The notes under the pieces were generated by a model. The model saw only the letters and a program-made list of their open reading frames with translations, searched no databases and was not told where the DNA came from. From Porphyrobacter sp. (GTDB taxonomy: Bacteria; Pseudomonadota; Alphaproteobacteria; Sphingomonadales; Sphingomonadaceae), in contig WGLN01000003.1 in the NCBI GenBank assembly GCA_016125555.1, positions 45,055 through 109,054 on the forward strand: a stretch of 64,000 bases of DNA. Direction: 5' to 3'. The position numbers and the translations under genes were made by a program. Positions within the stretch are counted from its first letter, which is position 1. Each line of letters starts with the position of its first letter. Positions 40,233 through 49,606 of the stretch are shown in pieces.

Positions 40233-41435
40233 ATGCGCGCGGGAATTGCGCTCTTGCTGCTGCTGGCGCTCGCGGCCTGCGGGCGGATCATCCCCGAAGG
40301 CAGCCTGCCACCCCCTGGCGCCGCCGTTCCGCCGGCAGCCGCACCGGTCACTGCCAACGCGCTGCTTGCCGGTCTCGCCATCGGTCCGGCGCTGTCCGCA
40401 TTGCCGCTGGCCGAGCGCGATGCCGCGGACGCGCTTGCGAGTTTTGCCGAATCCTGCCCTATGCTGATGGCGCGCGAGGATGCGAGCGGTCTCACCCGTC
40501 CCGAGGACTGGCGCCCCGCCTGCGGCGACGCCGGCACATGGCCGCGCGGCCGGGCGGGTGCGTTCTTCGCACAGCATTTCGCCGCGGTGCAGGTCGGCGA
40601 CGGGCGGGCCTTTGCGACCGGCTATTTCGAGCCCGAGATCGCCGGCAGCCGGACCCGCCGCCCCGGCTTCGAGGTGCCGGTCTACGGCCTTCCGGGCGAC
40701 CTCGTGCGCGGCTGGCCCGACGACGTTCCGTTCTCCGAACGCAGCGGACGCCCGCCGCTCGGGCGCTATGACGAGCAAGGCCGCTTCGTGCCCTATTTCG
40801 ACCGCGCGGCGATCGAGGACGGCGCGCTTGCGGGCAAGGCGCCGGTGATCGCATGGGCCGCCGACCCGGTCGAGTTCTTCTTCCTCCAGATCCAGGGCTC
40901 GGGGCGCTTGCGCACGCCCGAGGGCGAGGTGATCCGCATCGGCTATGCCGGGCAGAACGGTCGCGAATACACCGGCATCGGATCGGTGATGCGCGAGCGC
41001 GGGCTGCTCGGCGAGGGGCCGGGGCAGTACCCCGGCTCGATGCAGGGCATCATGGCCTATATCCGCGACCACCCGGCGGAAGGCCGCGCGCTGATGCGCC
41101 TCAACAAGAGCTGGGTGTTCTTCCGGCAGCTGACCGGCGACGGGCCGCTCGGCGCGCTGGGCGTGCCGGTGCGGCGCGAAAGCTCGGTGGCCGCCGATCC
41201 GGCCTTCGTGCCGCTCGGCGCACCGGTGTGGCTCGATCTCGACCGGCCCGAGGCACGCGGTCTGTGGATTGCGCAGGACACCGGCGGAGCGATCAAGGGT
41301 GCCAACCGCTTCGACACCTTCTGGGGCGCCGGGGAAGAGGCGCGCCGCATCGCCGGTGGAATGAGCGCGCGCGGGCGGGCTTTTATCCTGATCCCGCGTG
41401 TCGCCGCCGCGCGGCTCGGCGCAGGGCCGCGATGA
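40233..41435 (+). CDS. mltA: Membrane-bound lytic murein transglycosylase A
   Basis: Lipobox LAAC; GYFEPEIAGSRTRRPGFEVPVYG, FFFLQIQGSGRL, IGYAGQNGREYTGIG, AQDTGGAIKGANRFDTFWG. Confidence 0.95.
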   Translation: MRAGIALLLLLALAACGRIIPEGSLPPPGAAVPPAAAPVTANALLAGLAIGPALSALPLAERDAADALASFAESCPMLMAREDASGLTRPEDWRPACGDAGTWPRGRAGAFFAQHFAAVQVGDGRAFATGYFEPEIAGSRTRRPGFEVPVYGLPGDLVRGWPDDVPFSERSGRPPLGRYDEQGRFVPYFDRAAIEDGALAGKAPVIAWAADPVEFFFLQIQGSGRLRTPEGEVIRIGYAGQNGREYTGIGSVMRERGLLGEGPGQYPGSMQGIMAYIRDHPAEGRALMRLNKSWVFFRQLTGDGPLGALGVPVRRESSVAADPAFVPLGAPVWLDLDRPEARGLWIAQDTGGAIKGANRFDTFWGAGEEARRIAGGMSARGRAFILIPRVAAARLGAGPR

Positions 41436-42019
41436 AACCCCCGCGCGGCCTCAGCGCAGGCGAGCAGGCGGCCTGGGCGCAGCTCGCCGCAAGCGTGCAG
41501 CCGCTTCCGGGCAAGCAGCGTCCCGAGGCCCCGCGCAGATCCCCGCCGCCGCAACCCAAGACCGCTGCGGCGCCGCCGGCTCCGCCCGCCTTGCCCGCCA
41601 AAGCCGCCGCAGGGCCGCGCCTGCCGCGCAATCCCGCGCCGGTGCCCGGTGCGCCGCCGCGGGCGGGACAGGACGCGGGCCTCGATTCGCACTGGGATCG
41701 TCGGATGAAGGGCGGCCGCATCGTGCCTGACCTGACGCTCGACCTGCACGGGCACACGCTCGATACGGCCTACGAACGGATCATGGCCGGGCTCGACCAG
41801 GCGCGGGCGATGGATGCGCGGGTGGTGCTGATCGTGGCCGGACGCGAACGCCCCGTCGATCCCGCCGACCGCATGGAGCGCCGCGGGGCGATCCGCGCCA
41901 AGCTGCTCGACTGGCTCGCGGCGAGCCGTCATGCGGCGGCGATCGGGGCGGTGCGCAAGGCCCATGTCCGCCACGGCGGGGAAGGCGCTCTCTACCTGTT
42001 CCTCAAGCGCCGCAGCTGA
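41432..42019 (+). CDS. Smr/MutS2 domain protein
   Basis: LTLDLHGHTLDTAYERIMAGLDQAR...AIGAVRKAHVRHGGEGALYLFLKRR. Confidence 0.92.
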   Translation: MKPPRGLSAGEQAAWAQLAASVQPLPGKQRPEAPRRSPPPQPKTAAAPPAPPALPAKAAAGPRLPRNPAPVPGAPPRAGQDAGLDSHWDRRMKGGRIVPDLTLDLHGHTLDTAYERIMAGLDQARAMDARVVLIVAGRERPVDPADRMERRGAIRAKLLDWLAASRHAAAIGAVRKAHVRHGGEGALYLFLKRRS

Positions 42020-42030
42020 TCCGGCGGCGG

Positions 42031-42121
42031 TGGCGGAGACGGAGGGATTCGAACCCTCGGTACCCTGATAGAGTACGGTTCCTTAGCAGGGAACTGGTTT
42101 CAGCCACTCACCCACGTCTCC
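42031..42121 (-). tRNA. tRNA-Ser (anticodon GCT)
   Basis: Minus strand GGAGACGTGGGTGAGTGGCTGAAACCAGTTCCCTGCTAAGGAACC...GAGGGTTCGAATCCCTCCGTCTCCGCCA; 7-bp acceptor stem, long variable arm, encoded CCA. Confidence 0.97.
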
Positions 42122-42399
42122 GGGCAACAGCGTTGGCTGCGAGGCGCGCGCTATAATCGGCATGTAGGCCAGCGGCAAGGTCGCTTTCGAGAAAATCGCA
42201 TGGGCGCCGGCCCGTGACCCGCGCGCGCGAGCCCATTCGGCGCGGGTTCAGGCGCAGCGCGGCACATCGGCCCACGCCTCGTCGCAATTCCGATTCGCTC
42301 CGGCGACGCGTGATTGCGGTTGGGGCACAAAGCGATTCTGAGTGAGCCTTGCGGCAATGCGCAGGCTGCCAGCGCGGGCAGGAAAGAAAGGCAATCGGC

Positions 42400-43218
42400 A
42401 TGGCGGGGATGATCGGACGGAGCAGCGGGTGGCGGGGCCGGATCGGCGGGATCGCGATCGGTGTCGTCGCGAGCATCGCGCTGGCGGTGCCGGGCCATGC
42501 GCAGGATCTCGAAACCGTCGACCCCGACCAGGCATACGAGGCCCAGAGCGCGACGACGGCCGCGCCCGCCAGCGGGATCGACGGCGATCTCGCCGCGCCG
42601 CAGAGCCAGCCAGCGCCCGCGCCTGCCGAGCCCGGATACGACAGCGAGCCCTATCAGGACGCGCCGGCCACCCCGCCGCCCGGCGAGGCCGATCCGGTCG
42701 CCCCGCTGACCACCGCCGATGCGCAGGACGGCACCGAGACCTATGGCGAGGACGACCTGATCGGCGCGGCAGAGGGCGTGTTCGGCAAGGGCGCGGAAGG
42801 CCTTGCGCGGATGATCGAGGATCTGCTCGCCAAGCAGGGCAAGCCCAACGCCTATATCGTCGGGCGCGAGGCGGGCGGGGCCTTCATCGTCGGCGCGCGC
42901 TACGGTTCGGGCACGCTCCACCACAAGGTCGAGGGCGAGCGCAAGGTCTACTGGACCGGCCCCTCGATCGGCTTCGATGCCGGGGCCAATGCCGCCAACA
43001 CCTTCGTGCTGGTCTACAACCTCTACGACACCGAGGACCTCTACAAGCGCTTTCCGGCGGGCGAGGGGCAGGCCTATTTCGTGGGCGGGCTGACCGCCAG
43101 CTACCTGCGCTGGGGCGACATCGTGCTGATCCCGATCCGCATGGGGGCAGGGCTGAGGCTCGGGGTCAACGCGGGCTACATGAAGTTTTCGAAGAAGCAG
43201 CGCTGGCTGCCCTTCTAG
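42400..43218 (+). CDS. DUF1134/EipA-family envelope protein
   Basis: Signal peptide ending GHAQ; Pro/Ala-rich region; NAYIVGREAGGAFIVGARYGSGTLHHKVEGERKVYWTGPSIGFDAGANAANTFVLVYNL. Confidence 0.85.
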   Translation: MAGMIGRSSGWRGRIGGIAIGVVASIALAVPGHAQDLETVDPDQAYEAQSATTAAPASGIDGDLAAPQSQPAPAPAEPGYDSEPYQDAPATPPPGEADPVAPLTTADAQDGTETYGEDDLIGAAEGVFGKGAEGLARMIEDLLAKQGKPNAYIVGREAGGAFIVGARYGSGTLHHKVEGERKVYWTGPSIGFDAGANAANTFVLVYNLYDTEDLYKRFPAGEGQAYFVGGLTASYLRWGDIVLIPIRMGAGLRLGVNAGYMKFSKKQRWLPF

Positions 43219-43276
43219 AAAATTGCGTGAAAACCCGGTTGAAGTGCGCCGGATGACGCGCCATGGCGCGCGCATG

Positions 43277-44452
43277 ATGCTCGAACGACTCAACGCCCAG
43301 GCGCCCGACGCGCTGCTCGCCCTCATCCGCCTCTACGGCGCCGACCCGCGCGAGGACAAGATCGACCTCGGCGTGGGCGTCTATCGCACCGAGGAGGGCG
43401 ATACGCCCGTCTTCGCCGCAATCAAGGCTGCCGAGCAGCGGCTGGTCGACGAGCAGGATTCGAAGTCCTACCTTGGCCCCGAAGGCGACATGGGCTTCGT
43501 CAACGCGCTGATGCCCTACATCTTCGGCGGCGATCCCACGATGGGCGGGCGCATTTCGGGGATGCAGACCCCGGGCGGCACCGGGGCGGTGCGGCTGGCG
43601 CTCGCGCTTGCGCAGAAAGCCGCCGTGAAGCGGGTCCACATGGGCGTGCCGAGCTGGCCCAACCACGCGCAGATCCTCGCCGACCTCGGACTGGAGCTGG
43701 TGCCCTTCGATCATGCGCGCGGCGACGGCACCGCCGATCTCGACGCCGTGCTGGGTGCGATCCGCGAAGCGGGCGAGGACGGCGCCGTGCTGCTCCACGG
43801 CTGCTGCCACAACCCCACCGGCATCGACTACACGCCCGACCAGTGGGCCGCGATTGCCGAGGCCTTTGCCGAGACCGGCACCTTTCCGATCATCGACGTC
43901 GCCTATCAGGGGCTCGGCCAAGGGCTGGAGGACGATGCGGCGGGCCTGCGCATGGTGCTCGCCAAGGTGCCCGAGGCCTTCGTCGCCTATTCCTGCGACA
44001 AGAACTTCGGCCAGTATCGCGATCGGGTCGGGGCCTTCTACATTCTCGGGGCAAGCAGCGACGCGCTCGAGACCGCCTTCAGCAATGCCAACGCGCTGGC
44101 CCGTGCCTGCTGGTCGATGCCGCCCGATCACGGCGGGGCGGCGGTGCGCATCATCCTGCGCGACCCCGATCTCAAGAAGCAGTGGCTCGCCGAACTCGAC
44201 ACGATGCGGGCACGGATGCGCCAGGTGCGCGATGCACTGGCCGAGGCGGGCAGCGCGGGGCGGATCGACTTGACCCCGCTTGGAAGTCAGAACGGGCTGT
44301 TCGCGACGCTGCCGGTCACCAAGGACGAGGTCGCCCGGCTGCGGGAGGAACACGGCATCTACATGGCCGCCTCGGGCCGCATCAACATCGCCGGGCTGAC
44401 CACCGCCAACCTGCCGAAGTTCATCGCCGCCCTGGCGGCGGTGGCGCAGTAG
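43277..44452 (+). CDS. Aromatic/aspartate amino acid aminotransferase (class I)
   Basis: KIDLGVGVYRTEEGDTPVF, LHGCCHNPTGIDYTPDQW, YSCDKNFGQYRDRVGAFY. Confidence 0.95.
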   Translation: MLERLNAQAPDALLALIRLYGADPREDKIDLGVGVYRTEEGDTPVFAAIKAAEQRLVDEQDSKSYLGPEGDMGFVNALMPYIFGGDPTMGGRISGMQTPGGTGAVRLALALAQKAAVKRVHMGVPSWPNHAQILADLGLELVPFDHARGDGTADLDAVLGAIREAGEDGAVLLHGCCHNPTGIDYTPDQWAAIAEAFAETGTFPIIDVAYQGLGQGLEDDAAGLRMVLAKVPEAFVAYSCDKNFGQYRDRVGAFYILGASSDALETAFSNANALARACWSMPPDHGGAAVRIILRDPDLKKQWLAELDTMRARMRQVRDALAEAGSAGRIDLTPLGSQNGLFATLPVTKDEVARLREEHGIYMAASGRINIAGLTTANLPKFIAALAAVAQ

Positions 44453-44462
44453 CAGGCGCTCC

Positions 44463-45017
44463 ATGCTCGACCGCCAGCCGGTGCTCGCGGACGAGCGCCT
44501 GCTTCTGCGGCCGCTCGCCGCCGACGATTGGGACGCGCTCTTCGCGGTCGCATCCGATCCGCTGATCTGGGAACAGCACCCGGCGCACGACCGCTGGCGC
44601 GAGGAGGTATTCCGCGCCTTTTTCGCCGATGCCCTCGCCAACAAGGGTGCGCTCGTGGCGATCGACCGGGCGAGCGGCGCGGTGATCGGCTCCTCGCGCT
44701 ATCAGGGGTTCGAGGAAGCAGGCGGCGGTTCGGTCGAGATCGGCTGGACCTTCCTTGCGCGCTCGCGCTGGGGCGGCACCTGGAACCATGCGATGAAGCG
44801 GCTGATGCTCGCCCACGCGCTGGCCAGCATCGCCGAGTGCCGGTTCCTGGTGGGGGAGGACAACCTGCGCTCGCGGCGCGCGCTCGAGAAAATCGGCGCA
44901 CGGCTCACCGACCGGCGCGAGGAGCGGATCATGGCGGGCGGGGTGGTCGTCCCGCACCTCACCTATGTCGTCACCGCCGATGATTTCGCGCAGGGGCCGC
45001 TCTGCGCGGGTGGCTGA
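44463..45017 (+). CDS. GNAT family N-acetyltransferase
   Basis: LADERLLLRPLAADDWDALF, SVEIGWTFLARSRWGGTWNHAMKRLMLAHAL, NLRSRRALEKIGAR. Confidence 0.92.
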   Translation: MLDRQPVLADERLLLRPLAADDWDALFAVASDPLIWEQHPAHDRWREEVFRAFFADALANKGALVAIDRASGAVIGSSRYQGFEEAGGGSVEIGWTFLARSRWGGTWNHAMKRLMLAHALASIAECRFLVGEDNLRSRRALEKIGARLTDRREERIMAGGVVVPHLTYVVTADDFAQGPLCAGG

Positions 45018-45095
45018 CCGCTTGCCCGCCGGGCGACGGCGGCCTTACCGTTGCGCGCATCATCAAGAAACCCTTGTAAGAACCACCGCCTAAGC

Positions 45096-45105
45096 GTTAG
45101 CTAAC
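45096..45105. promoter_or_regulatory. Palindrome GTTAGCTAAC upstream of the curlin-like gene
   Basis: Perfect 10-bp palindrome in the 185-bp intergenic region. Confidence 0.3.
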
Positions 45106-45202
45106 AAACTGGAACGGCAGGCCCTTGAGTCGCGCTGTTCCCAACAACAAGGGGCGCTATCGCAAGCCTATCGCTCGCAAGAGCTAACCGGGGGGTTTCT
45201 TC

Positions 45203-46237
45203 GTGAAAAAACTGATGATTGCCGGCGCCTCGCTGCTGGCACTGGGGACGGCTGCGCCCGTACTGGCGCAGAGCAAGAGCACCGTTACGCAGACGGGCAA
45301 CCAGAACGATGCCGAGGTCGCCCAGACCGGCTCGGACAACGAATCCACGATCGAACAGACAAGCGACGGGGCGGAGGCCCACGTCCTGCAGTCCGGCACC
45401 GGCCAAAGCGCCACCATCAAGCAGTCCGCGGACTTCGTCGACACCACGGGTGCCGGGGCCGCGGTGGAGCAGGGCGGTTCGGACAATACCGCGACCATCG
45501 ACCAATCGGGCGGGCTGCTCCTCTACAGCTTCACCAGCGCACTCAACCCGGGGATGTTCGACGGCGAACTCGAGCTTGCCGAGGCAAAGCAATACGGCGA
45601 TCACAACAATGCCGATATCGATCAGGTGGGCGCCTCCAACCTCGGCCGGATCATCCAGAACGGCAGCTACAACTCGGGCACGCTCTACCAGGACGGCGAG
45701 AGCGGCGTCGCACGGATTCAACAGGGCGGCGCCTTCAATTTCGCGGATACCACCCAGAGCGGATCGAGCTTCGGCATCGCAGTGCTCGACACCTTGCAGT
45801 TCGGCGTGGGCAACTCGTCCACCGCTGTGCAGGACGGGCCCGGGGTGGCCGACGACTACCTGCCGTTCGGGGTTGTCTATCAGCAGGGGAACAACAACCT
45901 CTCCGACTTCACCCAGTCCGGAGAGGACGATTACGCCTGGGTCGAGCAGATCGGCGATCGCAACGAATCGAAGGTGCTCCAGAAGTCTGGCGGCGTCTCC
46001 AACGAGATCGACGTCAACCAGTACGGCGACGACGGCAAGTCCAGCGTCACGCAGGGCGGCACGGACAATTTCGCCAAGCTCGACCAGGACGGGACCTTCA
46101 ACGATTCGAAGATCGGCCAGGACGGCGTGCTCAACCAGGCATTCGTCACGCAGGGTGCAACGGGCAACACCTCGATGCTCGACCAGAGCGGGTCGGGCAA
46201 CCTCGCGACGGTCAACCAGAACGTGCCCGCACCCTGA
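45203..46237 (+). CDS. Curlin-repeat (CsgA/CsgB-like) secreted functional-amyloid-type protein
   Basis: Signal peptide MKKLMIAGASLLALGTAAPVLAQ; about 20 units of QxGxxNxAxVx in an 11-residue register, e.g. QTGNQNDAEVA QTGSDNESTIE ... QGGTDNFAKLD QDGTFNDSKIG QDGVLNQAFVT QGATGNTSMLD QSGSGNLATVN. Confidence 0.88.
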   Translation: MKKLMIAGASLLALGTAAPVLAQSKSTVTQTGNQNDAEVAQTGSDNESTIEQTSDGAEAHVLQSGTGQSATIKQSADFVDTTGAGAAVEQGGSDNTATIDQSGGLLLYSFTSALNPGMFDGELELAEAKQYGDHNNADIDQVGASNLGRIIQNGSYNSGTLYQDGESGVARIQQGGAFNFADTTQSGSSFGIAVLDTLQFGVGNSSTAVQDGPGVADDYLPFGVVYQQGNNNLSDFTQSGEDDYAWVEQIGDRNESKVLQKSGGVSNEIDVNQYGDDGKSSVTQGGTDNFAKLDQDGTFNDSKIGQDGVLNQAFVTQGATGNTSMLDQSGSGNLATVNQNVPAP

Positions 46238-46261
46238 GCGCGGCGCGGGTGGCGGCGTGGC

Positions 46262-46885
46262 TCAGTCCGCCGCCGCCAGCCCCTGCATCCGCTTCAGATA
46301 GCGCGCCAGAACGTCGATCTCGAGATTGACCGCGTCGCCCACCGACAGCATGCCCAAGGTGGTTACCTCGGCGGTGTGGGGGATGATGTTGAGCAGGAAG
46401 TCGCACATCCCGTCGGGCCGATCGCGCACGTCGTTGACGGTCAGCGACACGCCGTCGACCGTGATCGAGCCCTTTTCGGCGATGAACGGCGCAAGTTCCG
46501 CGCGGGCACGGATCGCCACCTTCCAGCTGCCGCCTTCCTGCCGCACCAGCACCACCTCGCCGATCGAATCGACATGGCCGGTGACGATATGCCCACCCAG
46601 CTCGTCGCCGAGCCGGAGCGAGGGTTCGAGATTGAGCCGGCGGCCCTCCTCCCACATGCCCGGCACGGTGCGGCTGACGGTTTCGCCCGAGACATCGACA
46701 TCGAACCACGCGTCGCCAGCGCTTCCGCCGCGCTCGACCACGGTGAGGCATACCCCCGAGCAGGCGATCGAGGCGCCGATCGCGATACGCGCCGGATCGA
46801 GCGGGGCGGTGATGCGCAGACGCAGGTCGCCACGCTGCGCGGCGCTCGCGATGGTGCCGATGGCGGTGACGATGCCGGTGAACAT
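46262..46885 (-). CDS. ribE: Riboflavin synthase
   Basis: MFTGIVTAIGTI, ACSGVCLTV, GGHIVTGHVDSIGEV, KGSITVDGVSLTVNDV. Confidence 0.96.
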   Translation of the reverse strand: MFTGIVTAIGTIASAAQRGDLRLRITAPLDPARIAIGASIACSGVCLTVVERGGSAGDAWFDVDVSGETVSRTVPGMWEEGRRLNLEPSLRLGDELGGHIVTGHVDSIGEVVLVRQEGGSWKVAIRARAELAPFIAEKGSITVDGVSLTVNDVRDRPDGMCDFLLNIIPHTAEVTTLGMLSVGDAVNLEIDVLARYLKRMQGLAAAD

Positions 46886-46900
46886 AGCGGCCTTTCCTCT

Positions 46901-47851
46901 TCAGTTCCGGCTGCGCAGATAGGCCTCGAAACTGTCGCTGCCAAGCTGGCGCCGCTCGCAAAGGCGCCAGCGGCCATGCGCTGCATCGAGCGCGGTCAGG
47001 CCGAGCGCGCCGAGGCTGCGGCGTCCCTCGCCAATCAGGATCGGCGCGCGGTAGAGGTGGAGTTCGTCGACGAGATCGGCGGCGAGGAAACCGGCCGCGG
47101 TCTCGGCCCCGCCCTCGACATAGCAATATTGGACGCCCTCGAGCCCCGCGATCTCCTGCGGCGTTGCGATCGTCGTCACCCCGGGGGGCGCTTCGCCGCG
47201 GGTCAGCACCACGCGCTGCGGACTGCGGTCTTCGAGCCCCGGCAGGCGCACGTCGAGCCGCGGCTTATCGGCCCGCCACGTTCCGCCGCCGACGAGGATC
47301 GCATCGGCTTGTGCGCGCCGGGCATGGACATGGGCGCGCGCGGCCGCGCCGGTGATCCAGCGGCTGGTGCCGTCGGCCAGCGCGATGCAGCCGTCGAGCG
47401 ACATGGCGAGCTTGAGCGTCACCCACGGGCGACCGAGGCGCTGGCGGCTCAGGAACCCGGCGAGGCTGGCGGCGGAATCCGGGTCGGCGAGCAGCGTCGT
47501 CGCGACGCCTGCCGCTTCGAGCCGTGCCATTCCCTTGCCGGCGGTGCGGGGATCGGGATCGTGCTGCCCGATCACCACCCGCGCCGGGCGTGCCGCGACG
47601 ATCAGGTCCGCGCAGGCCGGTCCGCGCTCCGAGACATGGGCGCAGGGTTCGAGCGTGACGTAGAGCGTCGCCTTCCGCAACTGTTCCGGGGCGAGCCCGG
47701 CCAGCGCCCGGGCCTCGGCATGGGGACGGCCTCCAGCGCAGGTCCAGCCGCGCGCCAGCACCCGGCCACCCTGCACCACCAGCGCGGCCACGCCGGGGTT
47801 GGGGCGCGACAACGGGCGCGCACGCGAGGCGAGCCGCGCAGCGGCGGCCAT
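46901..47851 (-). CDS. ribD: Bifunctional diaminohydroxyphosphoribosylaminopyrimidine deaminase/reductase
   Basis: NPGVAALVV, PHAEARAL, TLEPCAHVSERGPACADLI, TLKLAMSLDGCIALADGTSRWITG, ILVGGGTWRADKPRL. Confidence 0.95.
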   Translation of the reverse strand: MAAAARLASRARPLSRPNPGVAALVVQGGRVLARGWTCAGGRPHAEARALAGLAPEQLRKATLYVTLEPCAHVSERGPACADLIVAARPARVVIGQHDPDPRTAGKGMARLEAAGVATTLLADPDSAASLAGFLSRQRLGRPWVTLKLAMSLDGCIALADGTSRWITGAAARAHVHARRAQADAILVGGGTWRADKPRLDVRLPGLEDRSPQRVVLTRGEAPPGVTTIATPQEIAGLEGVQYCYVEGGAETAAGFLAADLVDELHLYRAPILIGEGRRSLGALGLTALDAAHGRWRLCERRQLGSDSFEAYLRSRN

Positions 47852-47883
47852 CCAGTCGTGATCGCTCGCTTGCGGCGGGGTGC

Positions 47884-48354
47884 CTATGGCGCCGTGCCTT
47901 CGCCCGGGGTCGCGGGTACAGCGCCAGCGCTTCCGAGGCGTTCCGCGCGGCGCTCGACCTCGGCAGCTTCTTTCGCGGCGCGCTCGGCATCGGCCTTGCG
48001 CTCGATCGCGTCTACATCCATCCCGGCGGCGGCGCCGAGCGCCTTGTACATCTCGCGCTTGCGCTGGGCGATGCGCTCCTCCTCGGCCTTGCGCAGGTCC
48101 TTGATTTGCTGATTCGCGCGGTTCTCGGCAGCGATTTCGGCATCGCTGCGGCCGGGGGCAAGCGTGGTGATGTAGGTGATGGTGGGCCGCTCCGGCGCCT
48201 TGTATTCCACCTGCTGCGTCGCCCAGACGAGGACCCCCGCGACCGGCAGCACGGACAGCGCGAGGATCGGCCAGCGATAGGGATGGGGACGGCGGATCTC
48301 GTTCCAGAAATCGGCGATGCCGGAGGCAGGGTTGAAGCGCGACTTGGACAGCAT
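47884..48354 (-). CDS. Single-TM protein of unknown function
   Basis: MLSKSRFNPASGIADFWNEIRRPHPYRWPILALSVLPVAGVLVWATQ then a charged, helix-rich C-terminus. Confidence 0.7.
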   Translation of the reverse strand: MLSKSRFNPASGIADFWNEIRRPHPYRWPILALSVLPVAGVLVWATQQVEYKAPERPTITYITTLAPGRSDAEIAAENRANQQIKDLRKAEEERIAQRKREMYKALGAAAGMDVDAIERKADAERAAKEAAEVERRAERLGSAGAVPATPGEGTAP

Positions 48355-48398
48355 GGCGCCAATATAGGCGTCCGCCGGAGGAAGGCAAAGGCCGCGCG

Positions 48399-49121
48399 TC
48401 AGCCGAAGGCGGCGTAGAGTTCCCGCCCGAATTCCTTCAGCCAGGCATCGGCGATGCGGATGTCGCCTTCGTAGATGTCCGCGAGCAGCGCGTGGAAAGC
48501 CGGGCTGTGGTCGAAGTGGACGAGATGCGCGACCTCGTGGGCGACCACCGAGCGGCGCACGAGATCGGGGGCCTGCACCAGCCGCCAGTTGATGCGGATG
48601 CGGCTCTTGTCGGAGCACGAGCCCCAGCGCCGCTGCGCCCGGGTCAGCCCGATCGGGACCGGATCGAGCCCGGCTGCGGCGCAGTAATCGGCCATGTCGC
48701 TTTCGCACAGCCGCAGCGCCTCGCCCTCCAGCCAGCGGCGCACGCGGCCCTCGAGCCCCGCTTCCGGCCCGCCAAGCCGCACCGCGTCCTCCGTCAGCAC
48801 CGGACGGCGCGGCGCCTGCGCCTCCCAGGCAAGACGCAGCGCCCGGCCGCGATACAGCACCTCGCCGCCCGGACCGGGCGCCACGCGCTGCGGCAGGCGG
48901 GCGAGCTGGCTCTCCAGCCATGCGGCGCGCGCATGGGCGAAAGCGATGGCCTCGCGGCTTTCGGCCCAGTCGGGCAGCGTGATGCGCACCGCGCTGCCAT
49001 CGGGCGCGAGCCGCAGCGTCAGGCGGCGGGCATTGCGCAGGCGGCGCAGCACGATCGGCACCGTGCGCCCGCCCAGCGCGATCTCGGGTTCGAGCGGGGC
49101 GCGGCGCAGCCAGTCGATCAC
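48399..49121 (-). CDS. YgjP/DUF45-type M48-like metallopeptidase
   Basis: QRRWGSCSDKSRIRINWRLVQAPDLVRRSVVAHEVAHLVHFDHSPAFHALL (HExxH-like HEVAH). Confidence 0.93.
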   Translation of the reverse strand: MIDWLRRAPLEPEIALGGRTVPIVLRRLRNARRLTLRLAPDGSAVRITLPDWAESREAIAFAHARAAWLESQLARLPQRVAPGPGGEVLYRGRALRLAWEAQAPRRPVLTEDAVRLGGPEAGLEGRVRRWLEGEALRLCESDMADYCAAAGLDPVPIGLTRAQRRWGSCSDKSRIRINWRLVQAPDLVRRSVVAHEVAHLVHFDHSPAFHALLADIYEGDIRIADAWLKEFGRELYAAFG

Positions 49122-49606
49122 GCCTCCTCCTCCTCGGCCTCGCGGGCGCGGCGGCGGCGGCGCGCGGCGGCGGACCAGTCGGTGATGTGGTGTTCGAGCG
49201 GGCCGGCATCGGTCTCGCTCACCACCCGCCCGATCACCGAGACGCCGGCGCGCCGCACCGCGTCACGATCGCCGCTGAGGAGATAGTGCCATTCGGGAAG
49301 CGGGCGATCATCGGCGCGCAGGCGGTAGGCGCAGGTCGCAGGGAGCCAGCTCACCTGCTCGACGATCCTCAGCGTCAGGCGCAGGCAATCGGGCACGAAG
49401 GCCTTGCGGTTGCGATAGTCGCTGCAGCTAGCCGTGGACGTGTCGAGCAGGCGGCACGCGACATTGGTGTCGTGAATTTCGCCGGTGTCGGCATCCTCGA
49501 GCTTGTGCAGGCAGCAGCGTCCGCAGCCGTCGCACAGCGCCTCCCATTCGGCGCGGGTGAGATCGCCGAGCGGCAGCTCCCAGAAGCGGTCTCTCAGCTC
49601 ACCCAT
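49118..49606 (-). CDS. YcgN family cysteine-cluster protein
   Basis: WEALCDGCGRCCLHKLEDADTGEIHDTNVACRLLDTSTASCSDYRNRKAFVPDCLRL. Confidence 0.93.
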   Translation of the reverse strand: MGELRDRFWELPLGDLTRAEWEALCDGCGRCCLHKLEDADTGEIHDTNVACRLLDTSTASCSDYRNRKAFVPDCLRLTLRIVEQVSWLPATCAYRLRADDRPLPEWHYLLSGDRDAVRRAGVSVIGRVVSETDAGPLEHHITDWSAAARRRRRAREAEEEEA

